From Heterotrichella gracilis (Eukaryota > Sar > Xanthophyceae > Tribonematales > Xanthonemataceae), in the NCBI GenBank assembly GCA_032358255.1, contig JAULBX010004443.1:62001-126000 (forward strand): a stretch of DNA of 64,000 nt, written 5' to 3'. The position numbers and the translations under genes were made by a program. Shown in pieces: positions 55,440 to 64,000 of the stretch. Each line of letters opens with the position of its first letter. The first letter of the stretch is position 1. Below the pieces are notes generated by a model. The model saw only the letters and a program-made list of their open reading frames with translations, searched no databases and was not told the DNA's origin.

Positions 55440-56375
55440 CCTCTTTTCACGCCAAGACTCTGCTGTGCTTGACGCACTGAAAGAGATAAGGCAGGAGGTT
55501 AAACAGAAGCAGACAGGGATAAACCAGAAGCTGACAGACCTCCAGCGCTCTCAGGAGCAAATCAGCCAGGGGGTGACAGACACCAAGCGACAGCTCAACA
55601 CGCTGCCATTTGTCATGTGATTGGCTGTGTAAACCTGCTGTTTGTCAACTGGTGCTGCAGGGGATTGGCTTGGAAGATGAATGGTTTGATGGCGAGGGCA
55701 CCCCAGTGATGGCCAAGATAGCCCCATACTGTGAACAGTGCAGTGACTTGGCCCTACAGATTGGACTTGGAAGTTGCTCAATGCGATTAAAAAACGTGAC
55801 AACGACAAAGAACTGCGAGAGGTATGTTACTCCCCGTTTCAATACTTTAGTTTTGTATGCAATCCATCATCACTCGGAGCATACCAGAAGAAAACGTGAA
55901 AGTAACTGTGACTCAACACCGTGTACAAGTTACTGAAAATGTAGCGGAACTGTCCCCGCCTCGGCCTCTTACGGAATCCGCCCTGCTCCCCATGCAGTTA
56001 TATTGGCCTGCACACTGCCAGCCAAATTATATTGTTAGGGGACCCATGGTTGCCCTTTTCTTGCTCTTGTCACAGCATACTGGACTGAGCTTCTGGTGTT
56101 ATACCTTTGCCACAGGTCTTGAAGATGAGGCTGGGGCCTGGTGTCATGCTATTGCTGGCCATGGCACAGCCGGAGCAATACCTGGTGAGCACTGACAAGC
56201 TGCCCAGCGAGGAGCTGGAGGTTGACAGGAATGCTGTGTTTGACTTGACAAGGGTGAGGCCTGGATTGAGGTAGGAAAGGCCAAGTACACAAGCAAGTTT
56301 GCAGATGGCGAGGAACAGCTGGGGTTGCAATTGGCTGCACTGACAAAGGCAGCGCAGATGCTGCGCCACTTGTAG
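55440..56375 (+). other. Unresolved coding locus: coiled-coil protein of unknown function
   Basis: Coding-like stretches occur in order but in frames I cannot join. A coiled-coil segment (LDALKEIRQEVKQKQTGINQ, TDLQRSQEQISQGV) lies at 55464-55617. A segment GIGLEDEWFDGEGTPVMAKI lies at 55661-55720. DWTWKLLNAIKKRDNDKELR lies at about 55759-55820. VLKMRLGPGVMLLLAMAQPE, LPSEELEVDRNAVFDL and then, in another frame, AWIEVGKAKYTSKFADGEEQ with LGLQLAALTKAAQM lie at 56116-56374. The last part loosely recalls PD-(D/E)xK-type folds (D...E-x-x-K...Q-L). It may be a decayed gene or a real gene whose introns I misread. Confidence 0.3.
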
Positions 56376-56389
56376 AGCATTGTCGGGGT

Positions 56390-56775
56390 ACAGTGCTGAC
56401 TTACTCCCAACGCGGCGCAAAACCTCTTCTCAAATTGACCAGGAGCAGGCCTGCTCCTGGTCAATTTGAGTGCCTTGGGCAGAAAAGCCCAAGGCACTCT
56501 GGGGATATAATTTGCGGGTGAAGCAATTTTAGCTGTAAAATTGCGGCCAAGCACTTCCCACATGGAGCGGCAGCATTTCATGCAGACTTGGTCTGCATGA
56601 AAAGCTGCAGCTTAAGGTGGTAGGTGCTAGGCAGCAGCTTACAGCTGAAACTGCGTCACCCGCAGATAGTATCCCAGAGTACCTTGGCCTTGGCTGTATA
56701 GGCTGCCTACTCCCGGTCAATCTGAAGAGGTTTGCTTCCTACGGGAGAACTTCGGCACTGTCCCATTTTATTGTG
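56390..56775. repeat. Imperfect long inverted repeat with nested perfect palindromes
   Basis: The two arms (about 56390-56587 and 56591-56775) are reverse-complement relatives meeting at GCAGACTTGGTCTGC. Matching landmarks when folded: GTCTGCATGAAA, TTACAGCT.AAA, TCACCCGCA, TACCTTGG/TGCCTTGG, GGTCAAT.TGA, GAAGAGGTTT and CAGCACTGT/CGGCACTGT. Inside the left arm are further perfect hairpins: 56429-56470 (42-base palindrome), 56468-56480 with 56487-56499 (13-bp stem, loop AGAAAA) and 56523-56531 with 56536-56544. At the centre, 56576-56587 pairs with 56591-56602. AAGCTGCAGCTT (56602-56613) is also palindromic. Confidence 0.85.
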
Positions 56776-57149
56776 ATTATTTTAGCAGTAAGGCTGAGAT
56801 GGCGAATTGGTTACATACGCTTGCGAGTAAAGTTTGTATACTTACACGGTGGGGGTATAGGTTCAATTTTGAATATCTCAGTGGTCTGAATGTTGACCTT
56901 TGCCATGGGAGAACTCGGGCAAACTTCAGAGGCTGAGAAGTTAAGATAGAATGCACAAGCTCACCCGCCGCTAGGCGGCCACCAGCTAAGTGCCATGAGT
57001 CATGATAATCATGCTCTGCATCATGATGCAGCGTCACACCAGTGCATGTATGACCACTGCCAATTAATTGTTATACTGGCAGGGCTTCGTTTACTGGCAG
57101 GGCTTGTCATTTTGCATATTGCGTTGGCAATTACTTAATCTGTTTTTAG

Positions 57150-58320
57150 GTAACCTTTTTTGTTTGGTAAACCACAAGAGAACCTCCACCAGGGTCGTGT
57201 TTACAACCTATAATATTGCGACGGTGACGCAATGTAACAAATCTTGCAAAATCTGCCAGGTTGTGGCTTCTTGCCTTGCATGGCTTGATAATGGCATAAT
57301 ATGTACCTGGAGGGCCAGCTCCGTTTTCAATGACCACTGTGCTGGACCCAGCACCAGTGAAGGCGCGCATCCTGCGCCCATCTGCTGCATCATACACCTT
57401 CAGGTGCTTGTGCCTGGAGAGATGTGTGCGGCTAGTACTTGCAGGCCTTGCCGCAATAGTCTGGAAGCCAACAGCATGGCACCGACAGCATGCACGCCAT
57501 CAGCATGGCGCATAGTTGTTGCATAGCACATACAATAATGCAACTATTTTCCTTGTAATTTCCATGACTTTAGTTAGTCGCTGACTTGCTGAGCCCAGCG
57601 TTTTATGAGCTGCTGAACTGAGCCTTGTTGCTGCACCCACAAGGGCAGATGAATGGAGTTCACACTGGTGGATATACAGCAACTGGGTACTAGGTATTCA
57701 CGTACCGTTTCAAAGACACGTATGGTGCTCGCCATTTTTGCAAGTACCGGCAAATAGAAGGTCGTTTATGGGCGCAGGACAGTTTGGGGGAGAGGAGAGT
57801 GGGCATGTGAGCGACGTTTGTGTGCCATTTATTCAATGTCACCCCTTTAACTGTAAGCGCAAAGCCAGCAACCTGGTAGTTTCGTGAGCAGAACATAGCG
57901 GGCATGCAAAGTCGTGTCACGGGCCGATACAGCACAATTCCAACGGCCGCAACACGCATGCATGCATATGCAAGTGTCTCGAGGACGTAAACGCTGACTG
58001 CCTGGGTCGCGCATAGTTCTACCTACTGGGTGTCAGCACGGATTTCGAAAGTATACCAACCCTGGTAGGCGCAGGTAGGATGCCTTGAGGCCTGTCGGCC
58101 AACATGACATGCATGTGTTGATATGCATGCATTGGTTGCTCCGGTGTTTGCATGGTCTGCAGTGCGCGTACTCTGGTTCATGCAGGCAGATATAATAACC
58201 TCGATGCTAATGCGCGTGACTGTGATCGACTGCAGGCGGTTGACAACAGAGGGACGCTGCCACTGGGGCTGCCTTGTTCAGCGCCCACGAGTGGAACCAG
58301 TACTATACGATCTGACCACG
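57150..58320. repeat. Segmental duplication, copy 2
   Basis: Diverged second copy of 54240-55310, about 2.9 kb away in the same orientation. It carries the ELIP pseudogene and an extra stretch of roughly 110 bases between the exon 1 remnant and the former start region. Its right end abuts the RRM gene. Confidence 0.7.
57322..57650 (-). pseudogene. ELIP exon 1 pseudogene
   Basis: On the minus strand, 57480 to 57322 reads a relative of ELIP exon 1 (KVYDAADGRRMRAFTGAG, STVVIENGA, against VYAAADGPRMREFNGAG, STVIIDNGA in the live gene). The similarity stops after this point, and exons 2 and 3 with both chlorophyll-binding helices are absent. The region matching the live start codon (57605-57650) has CCT where the live gene has the CAT of its ATG, so the start is lost. 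An insertion separates it from the rest of exon 1. Confidence 0.75.
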
Positions 58321-58376
58321 CCTGAAACTTGAAGGAACTACTCTGGAATCCGAGTATCGACCCAGGTGCAGGCAGC

Positions 58377-61300
58377 ATGCAGGGGGCATATGACCCGGGG
58401 TTTGTGGGGCCATCCTTGCCTCCTGGGATGGGACCCGCACAGCCTGTGCACCCGGGTGGGTACGACCCAGCCTTTGACTACAGCAGCGAACAGCAATACG
58501 CGGAGCAGTATGCGGCTCAGTACGGGGCGCAGTACGGCGGGATGACCTATGCCCAAGCAGACGCCTATCAGCAGGTGACAGATATACCACCCAGCAGTTG
58601 ATGGGTATGAGCAGTGTCTGCTTGTTAAGGGTTTAGGGTTCTCCTTGGCCCTAGAAAATCAACACGCGTGCTGTGAGGGGCTGGCATGTCCCTGTTGCCT
58701 GCAGCGTGTATGACATACGCCTACTTACCTTAGTTTGCCGCCATAGGGGTGGCGCAGCCAGTCGCCAGGTAGTAACGTGGTGCCTATCTCATTCTGCACT
58801 GCACATCCCACTTTGGCACCCCAATTTTGCCATCCCTTCCCCTTTCTGTGCCCTCCCCTGCCATGCCCTAACCCTAAACCCTAAACCCTAAAACTCGATA
58901 CCATCTTTCCTCCCTGCTATGCAGCCAGGCGCGATGCCCTACGATGGCCAGATGCAGCAGCAGTATATGGGGGCCATGGGGGTGCAGGGTGCTGGCTGGG
59001 GACCAGGGCAGGGAGACAAGCCGTTTAGCAGCACCACTGTGTTTGTTGGGGGGCTCTTCCCTCCTGCAGGTAAGGGGCACAACCCTGAACCCTAAACCCT
59101 AAATCCCCAACCTTAATCCAGTGTGTTTGTGTGGGGGACTCGAGGCAGGTAGATCTACCCTGCTGCAGGTAAAGGGAATAACCCCAAGGAGGGATGCCCC
59201 CACCCACTCACACTCACACTCTCCCCCTGTGCTCGTCACCATGCATCAAGCTTTGGACACATGACACTCTCGTCATGCCGCACATGGATATTTCACCCTT
59301 CCAGCACAAGCTACCTGATTTGATCCGGTGTGGTGATGCCCATCAGAACCTTTAAGGTCCCACGCTGCGTTACAATCGAATTTCTGAAGCTGGCTTTCTA
59401 TACAAAGCAATGAGGTACAAATTGCCGTGCGCAGGCACCCCCAACGGCGAGGCCCCGGCAGCGATCGACGACGCGGCGGTGCACAACTTTTTCTTCTCGC
59501 GGTGCGGCCCCGTGGTGAGCGTGCGCCTGCAGCTGCAGCGCGGGTTTGGATTTGTGGAGTTTGAAAACGAGGCGGCCGCGGCGGCCGCCTTTGCGCTGGA
59601 TGGCGCCAGTGTGGCGCTGGATCCCGAGCACCCCGAGCGCCTCACGCGCATCAAAGTGGTGGGTGCTGGCTCTAAATAACATGTTTTCCACGCATTAATG
59701 TTGGTGGGTGCTGGCATCTATGTCCCTAACGCATCCCAGCACCCTCTACATGTGCTCCTATACTCGCCGCACGTGCTCTTGCACTAAACCCTAAACCCTT
59801 CGCTTTCCCAGAGCCACGCGCACCAGCGCGCCCCCAGGCCCATCCTACAGACGCCCACCCGAGAGGCCTGGCCCAGCCCCCACCCCCACCCCCACACAGG
59901 CCCCGTCACCTTGCTACCACCGGAGGCCATGCACACCCCACCGCCCCCTGAGATGCAGCCCTTCGACCCGCGTGGTGCTGATTTGCGTGGCCCTGATTCA
60001 CGTGGGGCTGATTCCCGTGGACTTGATTCGCGAGGCTCTGTGCCCTACCGGCCCCGCCCCAACCCCAGGAGTGCGAGGGCGTGGACCCCACGCAGGGGCG
60101 GTGAATCTTCCCCTCCCCGTCTGCCTCTCTACACGTACGTCTCCCACCCTCCCTCCTCCAGTAGACCACACACGTGGCTTGCATTACCTGGTGCCTGACT
60201 TGGCATGCTTTAAAACTTGAAACTGGGATTTAACCATTGTAATGCTTACATTAAAATTGGAATATGAGTTTGTATACTGCTGCGTGTCACACAGTACCTG
60301 CGAGGCCATGCAGTGAAGGAGTTGCCTCGAAAACCAGTATTATTATATTAGCGAGTATGGACAGTTTTGGACTGTTTCAGGGTCTAGAATCCTTGATATT
60401 ACAGAGTTTGCATCTTTTGTGATATGATTGTGTGCTCCCCCCCAGTGACCGTGAGGCCAAGGAGGTGAAGGAGCTTCTGAAGAGCGAGGGGGTGCGCCAC
60501 CTGCCAGAGGCGGCCCGCCTGGTGGCGCACTGGCTGGAGGGGGGGGAGTGCGCCAAGGCAAATGCAGACATCTTCTACGTGCTGGTGCAGGTGAGGAGGG
60601 GGTGGTGGGGAGGGGTGGTGGGGGAGGGGTTGCGGGAGGTGGTGGAAAGATCTGCAGACACCCTGGGCTGCATGTGTGTAGTTATCGGCCTCGGTAACAT
60701 GGGTATAGAAATGACGTCCCCAGATTCGGCAGCGTTGTTCTCTCAGAAAGTCCTTAGCACATGCTACAAACTCGCCATATTGGTGTTGGAGGGTTGGCAG
60801 GGCATCTGATGCTGTCACCGCAATGTGCACGTATATCGGCTCCAATCAGGGGGCTGTGCTGCTGGAGCCTATGCACCTGATACATAGGACACATTGCTTC
60901 TACACGTGGCTCGACACAATGTCATGGCATGCCATGGACCCTTAGGCCTTATGTGTATTTTGCCTGCATATGCGCTCTGCATGCTGGTTACTTGACACTG
61001 TTTCGTCTGTCACGCCCACGCCAAACCCTACTCTAGACCCTAAACCCTAAACCCCTGCAGGGGGTGAGCAACAAGGTGAAGGGGTGGGCAGCAGTGGAGG
61101 AAGAGCGGCTGAAGAGGAGGGCACTGGAGGACAAGGAGTTTTACGAGGACATGTGCAACACGGTGCGCTGGGGGTAGCAGGGTATAGGGTTTAGGGTTTC
61201 TGTGCAACACAGTGCGATTGGGTTGCAAAAAATGGGGTAAATAAGCGGTTTTTTGGGTTATGGGTACCACTGTGCCCTAGGGGTGGCAAGGGGGATGTGG

Positions 61301-64000
61301 TGCTCTGTTGGTGGCAGTGGCGGCCCATAGTTGATACATGCTTCAATGGTAAGGATGGCGACAAGGATGGTGGCACGGGATGGTTGGTGGGTTGGGGATA
61401 TGGGCAGCTGTTGGTGTTGTGCTGGCTAGGTGGGTGGCAAGCGCAGGAGGCTTGGTACCTTTGACTTGCTGGTAGGTGCGCTGCTGGCATACAGTGGGGA
61501 CAGGTTAGCTGCCACTGCGGTGGGCAGTGCCATTGGCTTGCATTGGTGGCAGGGGAGGGCAGTAAGCAGCAGGATTACACTAGTCACCCATCTGCGGCAC
61601 TGGAGACGGTGGCGGACATGCGCTTGGCAATTTATAGGTGGCGGGTGCACACGCTTGGGTTTCGGGTTTAGGGTTTAGTTGCTTACAAATGTGCTTGCAC
61701 CCCCTTGTGTGCCAGCGCCATCCCAGCTGGAGCATCACGCACACTGCACTCGCAGCAGTCCAGGTAAAGCGCAGGCCAGCATTAGCACTGTATCGATAAC
61801 CCGTATGAGTTCTGTCTGGCTCTTCATTCTTGCGACGGCGGACGCCTCATCACTGCGGTGGGTGATGTGGTTATGTCCATGTGTTGTTGCGCACAGTGTG
61901 AGGTTGTGGGGCGGGTGCTGGCGGCTGCTACCAAGCAGCGCGTGCAAGACGTGATGTCCAAAACGCAGCGCGCCAATGTGAAAACCATGCTCACGGGATT
62001 CGGGGAGCTCATGGAGCACTTTAGGTAGGGTTTTGCAACAGCGGTGCTACGGTTTTTTCATGCAAGCCAGTGCTGGTTTTGTATTGGGATGGGTTCATCG
62101 GCATGCAGGGGCGGTTGGGTGGCTTTGTCTTCAGATGGCATCGTGGTGGCGTATGTGGACGGGTATTATGTAAGTAAGTAAAGTAAGTAGGTACATAGGT
62201 TGTGTGAGGACGGAGCATATTTGTGGTACATCACACCCCTCTGATGGCTAATATATCCTGGTGCATGGCGGCGTCGTGGTGAGTCCACCCCACAAGCTCT
62301 GGTTTAAGGGTTTAGGGTTTAGGGTGTGGTGTGCTAAACCCAAACCCTCTCGTGTGTGGTACATATGTTGGATGGTCCTTCAAGTTGTTTTGCACCCTGG
62401 TTGCTAACCCCTTGGGTGCACATTTAAAGGTGCAGGAGACAGACCAAATCCCTAAACCCTAATGCAGCGCGGATACAGGCGGCAGCTGCAACAGCAGCCA
62501 GGCAAGAGTGGACCCTAAACCCTACATTTCTAAACCCTAAACCACGATCACTCAACCCAAACCCCTACCGGTGCAGGCGGAAGCTGCCACAGCAGCCAGG
62601 GGAGGGCGACATGGACATGGAGCTCGAGGACAGTTCAAAGCAGCCTGGGGCCCCACCCCCACCTCCCCCTGCTCCACCAGCGGGGGAGGAGGGGGGTGCG
62701 GAGGGGCAGCAGGAGGCGGGAGATGCTGCACAGGCGTACGCATCAGGCCTGATGGCTCCGCCTCCTGACATGCTACAGGTACGGCATGGTCCTGGTCTAA
62801 ATTTAACCTTAAACCTCAATCCTGATGCTGGTCTAATGCAGGTTCCGCTGATGTTGTTGCATTGAGGGTTATGCTGGTTGTGTGGCGGCAGCATCACAAG
62901 CTTGGAACCAGTCTTAGTTGTTGGTCGACCACTGCCCATTGTGTCGCTTCACGTGACATGCTGCAAATCAGTGATTGCAACCCATCCCCTGCACCTGTCT
63001 GATTTGATATTCCATTGTATAACCCGATTCCTGCCTTTGCCGTAATCACCTGGTTCATCATTGGCTTACCTGTGTTGAAAGCCGACCAATTTGAAAGCAG
63101 CACCCTTGACGCGATGATGCCGCGCATTCCCAGGACTATCCGCAAGGGGGAGACATCACGGGAGAGAAGCGTAGGCGCGAGGAGGAGGACACCGCCAGCC
63201 TCATCCCACTCATACAGGCGCAGAACGAGTGAGTGCAAGCGGTGTTGTTAATGGGGCTGGGAATAGGGCCAGTGGTGGTCAATGGTGCTGCAATGGCCAT
63301 GTCTTCCAGCGAAACGTGAGGCTGTGTGGCTTGACCACGCTGATGATCCAAGTGCGAGGTGGAGGGGCCAGCCATGCATCACCAACCTGCATCCCATGTT
63401 GGTGGATCCACAGCCACGTAATCACGCATGCATGCCACTCACATCAGCGCATAGCCCCAGCTAACACCATCACCCCCCTCTTCTACAGAACCATCACCAA
63501 CCTCAAGAGCCAGATCAGCCAGATGGAGAGCAACCTGGCAGCCACAAACACCCCCATCGCCCCCACCACTTTGTCATCGGGCGACCCCTCCCCCCTCACG
63601 AGCGCTATCGCCTCCACCCTCTCCATCTACCTGTCGGGCCAGCCGCATGGCGCCGCCCTGGAGGAGTGTGCGGCCTACATCGCCAAACTGGCCAGTGGGT
63701 CTGGGGTGGGGCGGGGGGAGGTGGCGGGGCATGTTACTGCAGCTGTGCTGCAGGCACTGGAGGGGTCGCCAGGTGGGTGGTGGTGGTGGGATGGGTGGTG
63801 TGGTGGGTGCAGGGGGCACGGTGACAAGGACTTGAGATGTGGGATCATGCCGCATGCATGCCTCTTGCGGTGGGGTAATATCTGCATGGTCTAGCTGGCA
63901 GAGGCTTGATGCCATTGGGTAATGATCCAATGCTGTGCACCAGAGCTCCTGATGGCATCAGTGTGCCACGATCACTTGTGTATGATTGACAAACCACCGA
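58377..64000 (+). CDS. RRM-containing RNA-binding protein (3' partial)
   Basis: Ten in-phase exons: 58377-58574, 58925-59069, 59435-59658, 59812-60134, 60446-60590, 61061-61162, 61897-62024, 62577-62778, 63134-63228 and 63489-63772. They give about 615 residues and the gene runs off the window. Residues 1-100 are Gln/Tyr/Gly-rich (EQQYAEQYAAQYGAQYGG), a prion-like low-complexity start. An RRM follows, with RNP2 VFVGGL (105-110) and RNP1 RGFGFVEF (150-157). Then come a Pro/Arg-rich region with RG-D repeats, a helical part (KEVKELLKSEGVRHLPEAAR), a poly-Pro and Glu-rich part, a KRRREEE nuclear-signal-like cluster and a coiled coil (NLKSQISQMESNL). It is probably nuclear and involved in mRNA processing. 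The exact family is not recognised; upstream noncoding exons are possible. Confidence 0.8.
59034..59176 (+). repeat. Donor-side copy with CCCTAAA tract in the RRM gene
   Basis: The RNP2 exon end (GTGTTTGTTGGGGGGCTCTT, CCCTCCTGCAG, donor GTAAGGGGCA) is echoed at 59121-59180 (GTGTTTGTGTGGGGGACTC, CCCTGCTGCAG, GTAAAGGGAA). CCCTGAACCCTAAACCCTAA (59083-59102) lies between. The offset is 99 bases, a multiple of three, but the telomere-like tract supplies an in-frame TAA, so the downstream donor would truncate the protein. Confidence 0.85.
59971..60040 (+). repeat. 15-base coding tandem repeat (RG-x-D-x)
   Basis: Four full units of CGTGGNNCTGATTNN plus a partial fifth encode RGADL, RGPDS, RGADS, RGLDS, RGS. 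Codon-third changes between units are few, so the array is young. RG-rich repeats often bind RNA or are arginine-methylated. Confidence 0.85.
61149..61220 (+). repeat. Donor-side copy with TTTAGGG tract in the RRM gene
   Basis: The exon end TGTGCAACACGGTGCGCTGG (61153) is copied at 61202 (TGTGCAACACAGTGCGATTG), with ATAGGGTTTAGGGTTTC (61183-61199) between. The offset is 49 bases. Confidence 0.85.
62466..62606 (+). repeat. Acceptor-side copy with CCCTAAA tract in the RRM gene
   Basis: The exon start GGCGGAAGCTGCCACAGCAG (62577) has a copy at 62479 (GCGGCAGCTGCAACAGCAG). The tract between them (62513-62542) reads ACCCTAAACCCTACATTTCT, then AAACCCTAAACC. The offset is 98 bases. Confidence 0.85.

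Noticed and set aside
56468-56499. Rho-independent bacterial terminator
   Set aside because: The stem-loop has no T-run after it, and the locus is eukaryotic. It is part of a larger inverted repeat.
1-64000. tRNA, rRNA or transposase/reverse-transcriptase genes
   Set aside because: No cloverleaf with A and B boxes, no rRNA core, and no convincing polymerase, integrase or transposase motif was recognised on either strand by eye. A profile scan could still find a degraded one.

Overview
The window is nuclear DNA of a green plant-lineage organism, most likely a chlorophyte green alga. Genes are interrupted by many short GT-AG introns, the poly(A) signals look like the chlorophyte TGTAA type, and there are a photosystem I antenna gene, an ELIP-type gene and a plastid-targeted LEA protein. 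Introns carry short TTTAGGG/CCCTAAA tracts, the plant/Chlorella-type telomere unit rather than the Chlamydomonas TTTTAGGG type. A trebouxiophyte or similar alga fits best; the species is an inference and is not proven.

Layout: (1) 127-29701 (+): 58 in-phase exons, about 3,870 codons, of a giant VPS13-type bridge-like lipid transfer protein whose 5' end lies outside the window. (2) 31033-33149 (-): a five-exon, 220-residue chloroplast LEA-like protein, convergent with VPS13. (3) 35818-47239 (+): a 22-exon, 1,796-residue membrane-anchored subtilisin-like protease with a PA insertion, Ig-like repeats, one transmembrane helix and a cytosolic tail carrying four ubiquitin-interacting-motif cores. 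(4) 48276-49797 (+): Lhca3-type photosystem I antenna protein. (5) 50664-52535 (-): V-ATPase subunit C. (6) 53460-54499 (-): ELIP-like protein. (7) About 55440-56375: a poorly resolved coiled-coil locus ending in a nested inverted repeat. (8) 57150-58320: a diverged second copy of the ELIP 5' region, holding an ELIP pseudogene. (9) 58377 to the window end (+): an RRM RNA-binding protein gene.

The most unusual signal runs through the three largest genes (VPS13, protease, RRM). Many introns contain one or more degenerate copies of the neighbouring exon edge together with its splice site, often separated from the original by a short telomere-like tract. At least three of these copies leave an open, in-frame alternative splice option. 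The compact LEA, Lhca3, V-ATPase C and ELIP genes have no such telomere-like tracts. The second notable item is the protease tail with tandem UIM cores. The third is the inverted duplication around 56.4-56.8 kb, which would form a long imperfect RNA hairpin.

I see no operon-like cooperation between the genes. Three of them (Lhca3, ELIP, plastid LEA) serve the chloroplast and light or stress physiology. VPS13, the V-ATPase and the protease belong to the endomembrane system.
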